Assembly: GCF_900128975.1 (NCBI RefSeq)
Contig: NZ_FQVC01000002.1
Location: 372,001-436,000, forward strand
Direction of reading: 5' to 3'
DNA: 64,000 nt
Source: Devosia limi DSM 17137
GTDB lineage: Bacteria > Pseudomonadota > Alphaproteobacteria > Rhizobiales > Devosiaceae
Shown: positions 18,540 through 27,911 of the stretch, one piece after another
Layout: each line of letters starts with the position of its first letter
How positions within the stretch are numbered: position 1 is the stretch's first letter
The notes under the pieces: model-generated
The model's database searches: none
The model's input: the letters and a program-made list of their open reading frames with translations, nothing else
Told to the model about the DNA's origin: nothing
Program-made: the position numbers and the translations under genes

Positions 18540-18679
18540 TTTTGATCCCTGTGCTCAACCTAGATGGCCGCAGCGTCTGCCTGAACGCTCGACTTGGCAA
18601 CTACTGAATAGGAGCTAAGGCCGGGTTGATCGAACCCGATGGCTCGGCTACATGGATCGCAGTTTACAAGGACACATAA

Positions 18680-19802
18680 ATGCGCACGGAAATCGAAAAG
18701 ACCGTCGCCGAAATCGAGCAGGTTCTGACCCTGCTGAGGAGGCATCTTTGACTGGGAAACTGCTGAGCTACGCCTCGACGCGCTGACCGCCGAGACTGAA
18801 TCCCCCGAATTCTGGAATAATCCCGAGCAGGCGCGCGCAAAAATGCGCGAACGCGACGAACTCGACGTGGCGGTCAAGGCCGTGCGCGAGCTTGAGGCGG
18901 GCATTCGCGATAATGTCGAACTGATCGAGCTGGGCGAAGCCGAAGGCGATGCCGAAATCATCAAGGACGCCGAAAACGCGCTGATCGAGCTCAAGCAGGA
19001 AGCGCGCCGCCGCCAGATCGAGACGCTGCTCTCGGGCGAAGTCGACGCCAATGACTGCTACGTGGAAATCCATTCGGGCGCCGGCGGCACCGAAAGCCAG
19101 GACTGGGCCAACATGCTGCTGCGCATGTATACGCGCTGGGCTGAACGCCGGAAGATGAAGGTCGAAGTGCTCGAAATGCATGACGGCGAAGAAGCCGGCA
19201 TCAAGTCGGCGACGATCCTGGTCAAGGGCCACAATGCCTATGGTTGGCTGAAGACCGAAAGCGGCGTGCATCGCCTAGTTCGCATCAGTCCCTATGACTC
19301 GGCAGCGCGGCGGCACACCAGCTTTTCCAGCTGCTGGGTCTATCCGGTTGTCGATGACTCCATCGATATCGAGATCCGAGAATCCGATCTCAAGGTGGAT
19401 ACCTATCGGGCTTCGGGCGCCGGTGGGCAGCACGTCAACACGACAGACTCGGCCATCCGCATCACCCACGTGCCGTCGGGCATTATCGTGGCCTGCCAGC
19501 AGGAGCGTAGCCAGCACAAGAACCGTGCTACGGCGATGGCGATGCTGAAGTCGCGTCTGTACGAGGCGGAACTGCAGAAGCGTGAAGAGGCCGCAAACGC
19601 GCAGGCTGCCAGCAAGACCGATATCGGTTGGGGACACCAAATTCGTTCCTACGTGCTGCAGCCCTACCAGATGGTCAAGGATCTGCGGACCGGCGTCGAA
19701 AGCGGCCAGCCGTCGCTGGTGCTTGATGGCGATCTTGACGAGTTCATGGAAGCGGCGCTTGCCCAGCGGGTTGGTGTTGCCACGGACGTGACCTCGGATT
19801 GA
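18680..19802 (+). CDS. prfB: Peptide chain release factor 2 (programmed +1 frameshift)
   Basis: Ends translation at UGA and UAA. The zero frame starts at 18680 ([16 protein letters not shown]...) and meets an in-frame TGA at 18749. A +1 shift after the CTT codon continues as [15 protein letters not shown] to the stop at 19800, giving about 373 residues, the family length. Domains: an N-terminal helical domain (1-110), then the PCRF region. [16 protein letters not shown] holds the stop-codon-reading tripeptide SPY (a common alphaproteobacterial form of SPF). [18 protein letters not shown] is the catalytic GGQ loop. Frameshifting at UGA lets RF2 control its own level. It is followed by a decayed GNAT gene whose start overlaps the stop. 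Confidence 0.96.
18737..18752 (+). promoter_or_regulatory. RF2 programmed +1 frameshift site
   Basis: Reads agg agg cat ctt tga c: an internal Shine-Dalgarno-like AGGAGG, three bases of spacer, then the slippery CTT-TGA-C. This matches the E. coli prfB site (AGG GGG TAT CTT TGA C) at every functional position. The two open frames on either side join exactly here. Confidence 0.95.
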
Positions 19803-20132
19803 CGAAACCAGCCATCGGAACGCTTCGCCTCGTCGCCGCCACGGATGATCATTTCCTTGGCATGGCGGCGGGCAGGGCGCCCGATGGCCTTCGCCTGCTA
19901 GGCTCTGGGCTGGAATCACCCGAGATCGGGTATGGCATCGCCCCGGAGCATCGCGGGTGCGCTACTGGCGCTGGCGCGCGCCGATGAACGGATCCGCACG
20001 GTCGCCGCAGAGACTGCGGTCGACAATTTCCCGTCCCAGCGGGTGCTGGAAAAGAACGTTTTCGTTCGCATCGGCGGGCGGATCGATCCAGAAGATGGTG
20101 CTGTCTCTTGCTGGCAAGCAGCTGCCAGCTAA
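19799..20132 (+). pseudogene. Decayed GNAT-family N-acetyltransferase
   Basis: Two frames carry the pieces of one acetyltransferase. Frame one from TTG 19799 reads [20 protein letters not shown] and ends in EIGYGIAPEHRG, the start of the acetyl-CoA-binding region. At about 19956 homology passes to the +1 frame: ALLALARADERIRTVAAETA, then NFPSQRVLEKN and GGRIDPEDG, ending at 20132. The usual RGxGYAT segment between the two is missing. The stretch between LESP and EIGYG is also far shorter than in intact relatives, so at least two deletions are likely. It overlaps the prfB stop and the last codon of the M23 gene. Confidence 0.75.
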
Positions 20133-21286
20133 CCCATCAGGCCCAGCAAGCGCTTGCCGGCATTGAGATACTTGATGGGATCAAGCGGCGCGTCGCCCTT
20201 GCGCACCTCAAAGTGCAGATGCGGGCCGGTGGAGCGTCCGGTTGAGCCGACCTTGGCGATCGGCGTGCCGGTGGTTACAGCCTGACCCTCTTTGGACAGG
20301 AAACCTGAAAGGTGGGCGTAGCGACTAACAAGTCCGCTGGAATGGGTAACCTCGACCACATTGCCGTAGCCGGACCTGGTGCCAACAAATGTTACAATGC
20401 CGGTAGCGGCGCTGTAGACGATGCTGCCGCTCGGCGCGGCGAAATCGAGCCCGGAATGGAAGGCGCGCCCGCCACTGAACGGGTCCTTGCGATTGCCGAA
20501 GCCCGAGCTCTGGCGGAAGTTTCCGCTGATGGGCATGTGAACCGGCGCAGACTCGATGCTTTCGCGGGCAGCCTGATAGCGCACCAGGGCGGTCATGACA
20601 GCGTTGGCGTCATCGATCATGCCGGTCCCAGTCATCACGCCGGCCGCTGGCAGGAGCGGGCCGCCCATGCCAGCGAGTTCGCCCTCGGGTAGGGCAATCC
20701 GGATGCCGATATTGGAGAGCTCGGCGACAATGCTGTCGGTCCTGGAAATGGCGGCCTCGGAAATGGCGCTCATCGCGAACTGGGTTTCTCCCATCATCTG
20801 AGCGATAGCAACGGCCGTTGCATCCACATCCGGGTTGCCGCTTGCGGTCAGGGGAGCCGCGATTGTAAATTCGCCCGCCGGTGGGGCCAGCGCGGCGGTC
20901 TCGATACCGAGCTGATCGGCCTTGTCGACCAGCAGGCGTACCAGTTGATGCTGCTCCAGCAGCACTTCCTGCTGCTGCGACAGTTCCTGCAACTGCAGGT
21001 TGATGTCACCAGCCTGGGCATAACTGCGCGAGTGCAGGCGGTCGACTTCGACGCGCAATTGTGCGAGCCGGTCTTCGTAGGCGTCGATGAGTTCGTCGGT
21101 CTGGCCGCTGAACAGGCGTGCAATATCGGGGGTCAGCAGCAATGCAGTGGCCGTCAGCGCGTTTCCAGTCAGCAGGAGCGCAAACATGCCGTAAAACAGG
21201 GCGGGCCGGATGCCAGTACGCGCGGGCCTGTTGTGGGTGGGCGCAGGGGTGCCGCCAGACCGGGCGAAGCTGGGTTTTTTACGCAC
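20129..21286 (-). CDS. M23 family metallopeptidase (LytM-type), membrane-anchored
   Basis: Peptidoglycan endopeptidase or an inactive activator of an amidase, acting in the periplasm. Start taken at the GTG at 21286 (MRKKPSFARSGGTPAPT), about 9 bases after a ggag; a TTG at 21310 is the alternative. About 385 residues: one transmembrane segment near 27-48 (LFYGMFALLLTGNALTATAL), a coiled coil (AYEDRLAQLRVEVDRLHSRS, then Gln/Leu-rich repeats), a linker, and a C-terminal M23 domain. Zinc ligands look complete: HSGLD (His and Asp), and HLH in STGPHLHFEVRKGD, so it is probably active. The domain plan resembles DipM/EnvC-like division factors. Confidence 0.9.
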   Translation of the reverse strand: MRKKPSFARSGGTPAPTHNRPARTGIRPALFYGMFALLLTGNALTATALLLTPDIARLFSGQTDELIDAYEDRLAQLRVEVDRLHSRSYAQAGDINLQLQELSQQQEVLLEQHQLVRLLVDKADQLGIETAALAPPAGEFTIAAPLTASGNPDVDATAVAIAQMMGETQFAMSAISEAAISRTDSIVAELSNIGIRIALPEGELAGMGGPLLPAAGVMTGTGMIDDANAVMTALVRYQAARESIESAPVHMPISGNFRQSSGFGNRKDPFSGGRAFHSGLDFAAPSGSIVYSAATGIVTFVGTRSGYGNVVEVTHSSGLVSRYAHLSGFLSKEGQAVTTGTPIAKVGSTGRSTGPHLHFEVRKGDAPLDPIKYLNAGKRLLGLMG

Positions 21287-21357
21287 GCAACAAATCTCCA
21301 CACACCGCAATTATGGTGAGCGGATTATGGCGCCTCATGGTTAATAAAGGCAGAAAT

Positions 21358-21373
21358 GGCGGCTATTTCCGCC
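21358..21373 (-). terminator. Possible terminator overlapping the peroxiredoxin stop codon
   Basis: On the minus strand ggcgg-aaatag-ccgcc contains the TAG stop in its loop and is followed by a T-rich stretch. The stem is only 5 bp, so this is a weak call. Confidence 0.35.
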
Positions 21374-21860
21374 TTGCTGGAGACTTGCCCGCCAGAACCT
21401 CATCGAGTGCGTCGAGCATCTTGGCCGCGTGGCCAGCGATACGGGTAGCGCGGATGATGCGGGGGACCTTGCCCTCGGCATCAATGATTATGGATGTGCG
21501 GATCAGCCCCATGAACTCCCGGCCATAGAGCTTCTTGAGCTGCCACAGTCCAAAAGCCTCGATTGCTAGGTGATCCGGGTCTGCAGCCAAAGGCACCAGA
21601 AGATTGTATTTCTTCCGGAATTTCTGGTGTGACTCGATCGTGTTGGGGGAAATTCCCACCAACCTGGCCTTGCGGTCCGCAAATGCGCTGCGGAGCTCGG
21701 AGAACTCCTGGTTCTCGTTGATGCAGCCGCCCGTATCATCGTCAGGATAGAAGTAGAGCACCACCGGACTACCCCGCTGAGCGGAAAGGGTGAAGCTCGT
21801 GCCGTCATCAAGGGGCAGGGTGAAATCGGGGGCGACGTCGCCTTCCTGTGGGATGGTCAT
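21363..21860 (-). CDS. bcp: Peroxiredoxin, Bcp/PrxQ subfamily
   Basis: Thiol peroxidase reducing hydrogen peroxide and organic peroxides. 165 residues: VAPDFTLPLDDGTSFTLSAQ, VVLYFYPDDDTGGCINENQE with the peroxidatic Cys near 48, VGISPNTIESHQKFRKKYNL, and a C-terminal helix. The Pro of the usual TPGC motif is Gly here (TGGC). The resolving Cys five residues later, found in classical Bcp, is absent (CINENQ), so it is probably a 1-Cys enzyme or uses another thiol. It is transcribed divergently from the large AsmA-like gene. Confidence 0.9.
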   Translation of the reverse strand: MTIPQEGDVAPDFTLPLDDGTSFTLSAQRGSPVVLYFYPDDDTGGCINENQEFSELRSAFADRKARLVGISPNTIESHQKFRKKYNLLVPLAADPDHLAIEAFGLWQLKKLYGREFMGLIRTSIIIDAEGKVPRIIRATRIAGHAAKMLDALDEVLAGKSPARRK

Positions 21861-22010
21861 CTTTTGCCTTTCCCTGGCCCGGCAAATCGAGCGAGTATTG
21901 TGGGTGTCGGTGCCATATTCCGGCCGGTATCATTGGGCAATAGACCGCTTCGTGCGGTTGATTCTCAAGGGGTGCCAAGAGATTCCGGCCAAGCCTCGAT
22001 CTGGAAGCAA

Positions 22011-25000
22011 GTGAGCGCGTCAACCACACTCACAGAAGCGCCGCCGTCATTGACGGAGCGGCAGCGCCATCCGCTGCGACATGCCGCCAAAATTGCGGTG
22101 TGGGCCTTGGGCATTCCTGCAGTACTGTCGCTGCTGCTCTATCTCGTCCTGCTTATTACCCCGATCCGGCTGCCATTCGGCAGCGAAGCCGCGCAAGCAA
22201 TTGTCAGGTCAGCGCTGCCGCCGACCAGTAAGCTTGAACTGGGGCAGATGGCGCTGGCACTGGAGAGCGGGGTCTGGCCCGTCATTCAGTTCTCTCCCGT
22301 TGTGTTGACGGACACCAAGACCGGCGCGCGCGTGCAGATTGATGCGCTCGAATTGGGGTTCTCTCCGGTTCGAGCCCTGATAGGGCAGCCGGGTGCGACC
22401 GTAACCATCGTCGGTCCCCATGTGCAGATCGTGCAGGACCTGTTCGGCCCCCGCGTCACCACGTTTGAAATGCTGGAAAACTCCGACGGCGGCGCGCCAA
22501 CCGTTCGGGTGATGGAGGGCGAGGATTCATATCCCAGCGTGGATATTTCGTCTGAGGGGCTCAATCTGCGCAGCGTGGACACGGGTGGGCCACAAATCAG
22601 CCTGCGCTCGGATAACGACTGGCTAATCTACAATCTCGAAGCCTCCGAGCAGGGGCTCGCCGACATACTTGAGCAGGTTGAGCTGGGGCGCTTCTCTCGC
22701 CTGATCGTGCGCGACGGCATTGTTGACATGAATGACACGGTCTACGGCTTGTTCCGTCGGTTCGAGGACATCAACCTGGACCTGGCGCCGTCGCGCGACC
22801 GAACCAATACCGTGGGGACGTTTTCGGCGACCCTGGGTGGGCGCGCCATGACCGGTGGCGTCTCGCGGGTGGTGGACGAAGCGGGTGGCATCAGGCTGGA
22901 AGCCGATGTCACCAATATTGATTTTGCCTCCTTCCTGCCATTCATCGATGATCCGGAGAGCCTCGTCGCAGTGCGCGGTGCCGGGGCACTGTCGATCAAC
23001 GTCACCTTTGAGCCAAATACCGGCAAGCTGCTGGATGGCGCCTTCAAGGTCGACATGACCGGCCTCGACCTGCGCGTGAAGGACGACTATTTTCCGATCG
23101 CTACCTCCATCATGGATATCGCCTGGTCACCGAGCGAGGGCAAGTTCACGCTGGCCGATGCCGCTTTGCAGGTTGGCCAGAGCACGGCGCGCGTCTCCGG
23201 CATATTTGCCATGGGGCTAGACGAGCTCTATGGCCCGACCATGGGCATTTCCATTGAGGCCAGCGACGTTTATCTGCATCCAAACGACATGCAGGCGCCA
23301 GCGGAACCGTTTGATGAAATTAGCTTTTCCGGTTGGTCAGCACCGCTCTATGGGGCACTCGGCATCGACCGGATGCGGGCAACCAAGGGCGCTGCTATTG
23401 TTGAAAGCAAGGGCCGCGTGGACATGCTCCGCGCCGGTCTGGGCTTTGACGTCAGTGTCGCCGGCAAGGGGGTCAGTGCCGACGATCTCAAGCGCCTCTG
23501 GCCTTACGTGATGGGCGGTGAGGCGCGGGATTGGTTCGTCTCCAACGTTTCGGCCGGCACGGTGGGCAATTCGACCATGCATTTCGTCTTCCCCGTCGGC
23601 ACGGTGGCCATCGGCGAGGAAGACAAGCCATTGCCGAAAAACTCGATGCGCATCGACATGGTGGGTACCGGCGCAAGCTTCCGGCCGACCGAGGAAATGG
23701 CGCCAATCGCGATTGATGGCGACACCCGTCTGCAGGTTCGGGACAGCAATGTCACCATCTCCGCTGGTGGCGGGCGGGTTGATACCGCCAAGGGCCCGAT
23801 CGAGGTTTCCAAGCCGGCGCTGATCATGGACAATTCCGTTCCCGGTCGTGGCGTGATCGAGGTTTCCGGTGACATTTCCGGCTCGATCCCAGCGCTTGTG
23901 GCGCTGACTGAGGAGCAGCAGCCCGGTTTGCTGGCCAATGCCGAGCTGCCGGTCGACATCAAGGCGCTGACTGGCAATGTCGATCTCGGGCTGGTGTCGA
24001 CGATTACGCTGGGTGACGAGAAGGTCGGGCGCCCGCTGGATGTGGATTATGTCATCAATGGCAATGTTACAGACTTTGCCAGTAGCGCGCCGATCCAGGA
24101 GCGTCGCATCGACAATGGCCAGCTGGCGTTCAGCGCGTCGCAGGACGGTTACCAGGTAGCCGGTACGGCTGAGATCGACGGCATGCCGGCCGAGTTGGAG
24201 ATTGGCGGCTCGCCTGACACCCGGCCAGCCTTCCGTCTGGCGTCCACCATCGACGCCAAGGAACTGGCGGCGATGGGTTTTGACGCCTCGGCGTTTCTGA
24301 CTGGCAAGGTGCGTTTCGTCGCCCAGCCGATGCCGGATGGCTCGATCCAGATGGCTGTCGATCTCAAGGACGCGGCGCTGACGATCAAGGATATCGGTGT
24401 CAGCAAGGCCGGAGGCGTCCCGGGAACCATGCAGGCGACAATCCGGCAGTCGGGCGACTTGATCGACCTGACCGACATCAAGCTTGGATTCGGCACCGTG
24501 CAGATGGCTGGCGCAATCAAGTATCACGCCAAAGACGGGTTGCAGTCGGCGGAGTTCAGCCAGTTCGCGCTCAGTTCAGGTGACAATGCCCAGCTGGCGC
24601 TGGCACCAATCGAGGGAGGCTACAAAATCCAGCTGCGCGGCGGCCAACTTGACCTGCGGCCAATGCTGAAGCGCTTTTTCGGGCTGGATGAGGGCTCGGG
24701 CGGGGTGCAATCCTCGATCCAGCAGACCCTGGCGCTGGATGTCGAGCTGGATCGTGCGCTCGGTTTTTATGCTACCACGGCCTTCAACTTCGATCTCGAT
24801 CTGCTGCTGCGCGGTAGCGACATCCGCCGCGCCAATGTCACTGCGCAGTTCAGCGAGGGCAATGCGCTTTCCGTGACGACCAATCCCACGCCCGATGGGC
24901 GAGTGACCACGGTTGCATTCAGCGATGCTGGCACGATCCTGCGGCTGCTGGGGGTCTACTCGCAGCTTGCCGGCGGCGAAGGCAATCTGGTGCTGAATAC

Positions 25001-25502
25001 AATTTCCAGCCAGAAGCTCGATATGGGCCAGCTGCAGATGCGCAATTTTGCCATTGTCGACGAGGCTAAGGTTGCCCAGGTTCTGGGAAACCACGCCGAC
25101 TCGCGGGCGGTCATCGAAGCCAAGAACCGGCTGGATTTTGATAGTGGCGTTGTCAACTTCATCCGCCGCTCCGACCGTGTCGAGGTCAGCGACGCGATGC
25201 TGACCGGCGATACGGTGGGCGGCACGATGCGCGGCTTTATCTACACCAACCAGCGCCAGTACGATCTGACAGGTACCTATGTGCCTTTGTTCGGGCTCAA
25301 CAGCGTGTTCCAGAAGATCCCGCTGCTGGGGCCGTTGCTGGGTGGTCGCGATGGTGAGGGGCTGGTCGGCGTGACCTTTGCAGTGCAGGGTCCGCTGGAC
25401 AAGCCGGAATTCAAGATCAATCCGCTATCGGCACTGGTCCCCGGTGCGTTCAGGGAGCTGTTCGAGTTCCGTGCGAAGGAACAGCCGAGGGCGGCGGAGT
25501 AA
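22011..25502 (+). CDS. Very large AsmA-like / DUF3971 envelope protein (YhdP-type)
   Basis: About 1,163 residues from the GTG at 22011 (VSASTTLTEAPPSLTERQRH); a TTG at 21864 would add 49 residues and lacks a good ribosome binding site. One N-terminal transmembrane helix (ALGIPAVLSLLLYLVLLI) is followed by a long repetitive beta-rich periplasmic region. The C-terminal part fits the AsmA_2/DUF3971 pattern: GGTMRGFIYTNQRQYDLTGT, then LFGLNSVFQKIPLLGPLLGG, GEGLVGVTFAVQGPLDKPEF and KINPLSALVPGAFRELF. Relatives (YhdP, TamB, AsmA) form bridge-like grooves moving phospholipid between the membranes. That role here is inferred from the family. It is a single gene with tyrS convergent downstream. Confidence 0.88.
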   Translation: MSASTTLTEAPPSLTERQRHPLRHAAKIAVWALGIPAVLSLLLYLVLLITPIRLPFGSEAAQAIVRSALPPTSKLELGQMALALESGVWPVIQFSPVVLTDTKTGARVQIDALELGFSPVRALIGQPGATVTIVGPHVQIVQDLFGPRVTTFEMLENSDGGAPTVRVMEGEDSYPSVDISSEGLNLRSVDTGGPQISLRSDNDWLIYNLEASEQGLADILEQVELGRFSRLIVRDGIVDMNDTVYGLFRRFEDINLDLAPSRDRTNTVGTFSATLGGRAMTGGVSRVVDEAGGIRLEADVTNIDFASFLPFIDDPESLVAVRGAGALSINVTFEPNTGKLLDGAFKVDMTGLDLRVKDDYFPIATSIMDIAWSPSEGKFTLADAALQVGQSTARVSGIFAMGLDELYGPTMGISIEASDVYLHPNDMQAPAEPFDEISFSGWSAPLYGALGIDRMRATKGAAIVESKGRVDMLRAGLGFDVSVAGKGVSADDLKRLWPYVMGGEARDWFVSNVSAGTVGNSTMHFVFPVGTVAIGEEDKPLPKNSMRIDMVGTGASFRPTEEMAPIAIDGDTRLQVRDSNVTISAGGGRVDTAKGPIEVSKPALIMDNSVPGRGVIEVSGDISGSIPALVALTEEQQPGLLANAELPVDIKALTGNVDLGLVSTITLGDEKVGRPLDVDYVINGNVTDFASSAPIQERRIDNGQLAFSASQDGYQVAGTAEIDGMPAELEIGGSPDTRPAFRLASTIDAKELAAMGFDASAFLTGKVRFVAQPMPDGSIQMAVDLKDAALTIKDIGVSKAGGVPGTMQATIRQSGDLIDLTDIKLGFGTVQMAGAIKYHAKDGLQSAEFSQFALSSGDNAQLALAPIEGGYKIQLRGGQLDLRPMLKRFFGLDEGSGGVQSSIQQTLALDVELDRALGFYATTAFNFDLDLLLRGSDIRRANVTAQFSEGNALSVTTNPTPDGRVTTVAFSDAGTILRLLGVYSQLAGGEGNLVLNTISSQKLDMGQLQMRNFAIVDEAKVAQVLGNHADSRAVIEAKNRLDFDSGVVNFIRRSDRVEVSDAMLTGDTVGGTMRGFIYTNQRQYDLTGTYVPLFGLNSVFQKIPLLGPLLGGRDGEGLVGVTFAVQGPLDKPEFKINPLSALVPGAFRELFEFRAKEQPRAAE

Positions 25503-25527
25503 CCGCCAGAGTGCCTGTCCCCGATGT

Positions 25528-25623
25528 CATCCCGGCGCAGGCCGGGATCGATGCTGAAGGCCCTCAACCACATCCAGCTCGTCAATAGTTCACAGCATGG
25601 ATTCCGGCCTGCGCCGGAATGAC
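25528..25623. repeat. Interspersed palindromic repeat, diverged copy
   Basis: Two facing arms: gtcatcccggcgcaggccgg at 25528 and attccggcctgcgccggaat at about 25601-25620, about 70 bases apart. Each arm is itself palindromic. This copy belongs to the same general type as those at 26987, 33369 and 37321 (attccsgc-n-gcsggaatgac core). It lies in the gap between two convergent genes. Confidence 0.7.
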
Positions 25624-25650
25624 ACGGTGGATGGGGAAGCTGCGGCCACG

Positions 25651-25680
25651 AAAAAAGGCGCCGGACATCCGGCGCCTTCT
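25651..25680 (-). terminator. Rho-independent terminator after tyrS
   Basis: On the minus strand: an 8-bp perfect stem ggcgccgg/ccggcgcc with a 4-base loop, followed by six Ts, 20 bases beyond the tyrS stop. Confidence 0.9.
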
Positions 25681-25700
25681 TCAATTCAAATCAGCTTGGA

Positions 25701-26951
25701 TCAGATCGGCTTGATCAGCGCATGGCGCTTCTTACCGACGGAGAGCTTGATCACCCCTTCGGGCAGCAGCGCATTGTCGCCAATGGCCAGCTTGTCGTCC
25801 TCGATCAGCGCATCGTTGACCCGTACGGCGCCCGAGGCGACATGGCGGCGCGCTTCGCCATTCGAGGCAGCAAGGCCAGCGGTCACCAGGGCCGAAAGAA
25901 TGCCGAGGCCCGTCGCCAGTTCGGCATGAGTGACCGTGGCGGTCGGCAGCGACAGATCAATCGAGCCAGCCTCGAAAGTGGCGCGGGCGGTATGCGCTGC
26001 TTCTTCCGCAGCAGCGCGGCCGTGCACGATGGCAGTGACCTCGGTGGCCAGCACCTTCTTGGCCTCGTTGATCTCGTTGCCACCCAAAGCCGCCAGCTTG
26101 GCGATTTCGTCGAGGGGCAATCGGGTGAAGATCTTGAGGAACTTGCCGACGTCGGCGTCTTCCGTGTTGCGGAAATACTGCCAGAAATCATACGGGCTGA
26201 AGAGCTCGCCATTGAGCCAGACGGCGCCAGAGGCCGACTTGCCCATTTTCTCGCCCGAGGACTTGGTGAGCAGCGGTGTGGTCAGCGCATAGAGTTGTTC
26301 TCCACCCATGCGGTGATTGAGGTCGACACCATTGATGATATTGCCCCACTGGTCCGATCCGCCCATTTGCAGCACGGTGCCGTAGCGGCGGTTGAGCTCG
26401 GTGAAGTCGTAGCCCTGCATGATCATGTAGTTGAATTCGAGGAAGCTCAGCGACTGCTCGCGATCGAGGCGCAGCTTCACCGAATCGAAGCTCAGCATGC
26501 GGTTGACCGAGAAGTGCCGGCCGACATCGCGCAGGAACTCGACATAGTTCAGTTTCAGCAGCCAATCAGCATTGTTGACCATGATGGCTGGATTAGAGCC
26601 CTCATAGTTCAGGATGTTGCTGTAGACCTTTTTGATGCTGTTGATATTGCTATCGATCTGCTCGACCGTCAGCAGCTTGCGCTGGTCGTCGCGGAACGAA
26701 GGGTCGCCCACCATGGAGGTGCCGCCGCCCATCAGGCTGATCGCCTTGTGGCCGGTTTCCTGCAACCAGTAGAGCATGGTGACGGTGATCAGATTGCCGA
26801 TATGAATCGACGTCGCGGTCGCGTCATAGCCGACATAGCCGGTGATCGGGCCCTTGAGGGCGAGGGCATCGAGACCTTCCGGGTCGGAAATCTGGTGGAT
26901 GAAGCCGCGCTCATCGAGCACGCGCAGGAAGTCTGATTTGTAGTTGGACAT
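25701..26951 (-). CDS. tyrS: Tyrosyl-tRNA synthetase
   Basis: Charges tRNA-Tyr in the cytoplasm. 416 residues, class I synthetase. N-terminal Rossmann domain with [19 protein letters not shown] (HIGH-like HIGN), [35 protein letters not shown] (tyrosine and ATP binding) and [17 protein letters not shown] (KMSKS-like loop). The C-terminal S4 RNA-binding domain covers about the last 70 residues ([20 protein letters not shown]). It has its own terminator and a palindromic repeat upstream of its start. Confidence 0.97.
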   Translation of the reverse strand: MSNYKSDFLRVLDERGFIHQISDPEGLDALALKGPITGYVGYDATATSIHIGNLITVTMLYWLQETGHKAISLMGGGTSMVGDPSFRDDQRKLLTVEQIDSNINSIKKVYSNILNYEGSNPAIMVNNADWLLKLNYVEFLRDVGRHFSVNRMLSFDSVKLRLDREQSLSFLEFNYMIMQGYDFTELNRRYGTVLQMGGSDQWGNIINGVDLNHRMGGEQLYALTTPLLTKSSGEKMGKSASGAVWLNGELFSPYDFWQYFRNTEDADVGKFLKIFTRLPLDEIAKLAALGGNEINEAKKVLATEVTAIVHGRAAAEEAAHTARATFEAGSIDLSLPTATVTHAELATGLGILSALVTAGLAASNGEARRHVASGAVRVNDALIEDDKLAIGDNALLPEGVIKLSVGKKRHALIKPI

Positions 26952-26986
26952 TGGGTACGATCCCGGGAACGTGTGGTGGTCGCCGG

Positions 26987-27101
26987 GTCATTCCCGCCCC
27001 CGGTCGCGATGCGCCCGGGGAACTTGCCGCGGGAATCCATTCGTTCTGGCCGAAGCGCGTATCGTCAGAATGGATTCCCGCCAGCGGGAATGACTCCGTG
27101 G
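26987..27101. repeat. Interspersed palindromic repeat
   Basis: Begins with gtcattcccgc and ends with atggattcccgccagcggga followed by atgactccgtgg. A reverse-complement copy of the gaatggattcccg arm (ccgcgggaatccattc, about 27027) lies inside. The same right end is found at 33412-33449 and 37343-37379. It lies between tyrS and the hydrolase gene. Confidence 0.8.
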
Positions 27102-27131
27102 TGTTACGATGATCGCGTCAATGCGCCGAAA

Positions 27132-27794
27132 TCAGCGCCCGCCGCCGTCGGCGATCTCCTGACGGCGACGGTCGAGGTAGTCAGCGGATCGTTCGGTCAA
27201 TTCATCGATCTTGCCTTCGAAGAAGTGGTTCGCACCTTCAACGATCTGCTGCTCGATATTGATGCCCTTCTGGGTCTTGAGCTTGTCGACCAGCTTCTGC
27301 ACCGATGCCGGCGGAGCCACGCGGTCCTTGTCGCCATGAATGATCAGGCCGGAGGACGGGCAGGGGGCCAGGAACGAGAAGTCATAGAGGTTTTCCGGCG
27401 GTGCCACCGAGATGAAGCCTTCGACTTCCGGACGGCGCATCAGCAACTGCATGCCGATCCAGGCGCCGAACGAGAAGCCGGCAATCCAGCAGCCGCGCGA
27501 TTCCCGGTTGATGGACTGCAGCCAGTCGAGCGCCGAGGCGGCGTCAGACAGCTCGCCGATACCGTGGTCAAACATGCCTTGGCTACGGCCGACGCCGCGT
27601 GAATTGAATCGCAAAACGGCAAAGCCGCGCTCAGCGAACATGTAGAACAGGTTATAGACGATCTGGTTGTTCATCGTCCCGCCGAACTGCGGGTGCGGAT
27701 GCAATACGATGGCGATCGGAGCATTGGGCTCCTTGCCGGGCTGGTAACGGCCTTCCAGACGGCCCTCGGGGCCATTGAAAATCACTTCTGGCAT
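27132..27794 (-). CDS. Alpha/beta hydrolase (COG2945-like)
   Basis: 220 residues, cytoplasmic, no signal peptide. Features: a His-rich oxyanion region IAIVLHPHPQFGGTMNNQIV, FNSRGVGRSQGMFDHGIGEL, the nucleophile elbow GCWIAGFSFGAWIGMQLLMR (Ser in GFSFG near 103), the acid in IHGDKDRVAPPASVQ and the catalytic His in VEGANHFFEGKID. The substrate is unknown; relatives are called dienelactone-hydrolase-like or esterases. It is transcribed away from the SUF operon and shares a 287-base upstream region with it, which holds an Irr-box-like site. Confidence 0.88.
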   Translation of the reverse strand: MPEVIFNGPEGRLEGRYQPGKEPNAPIAIVLHPHPQFGGTMNNQIVYNLFYMFAERGFAVLRFNSRGVGRSQGMFDHGIGELSDAASALDWLQSINRESRGCWIAGFSFGAWIGMQLLMRRPEVEGFISVAPPENLYDFSFLAPCPSSGLIIHGDKDRVAPPASVQKLVDKLKTQKGINIEQQIVEGANHFFEGKIDELTERSADYLDRRRQEIADGGGR

Positions 27795-27911
27795 GGGTCT
27801 GCTTTTCCGGCCACTTTTGGCTCTGTTGGCGAGGTTTGACGGCCCGTAGAGAACGGCGATGCAGCTTGACTAAGCCCGCTCCGCTCCCTAAAACATGGGT
27901 CGAAAAACCAG

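Noticed and set aside
19270..19320. SPY in RF2 in place of the SPF stop-reading tripeptide
   Set aside because: From memory, alphaproteobacterial RF2 proteins commonly have SPY here, so it is not a sign of altered function.
26220..26270. KMGKS in TyrRS in place of KMSKS
   Set aside because: Variation at this position is frequent in bacterial tyrosyl-tRNA synthetases.
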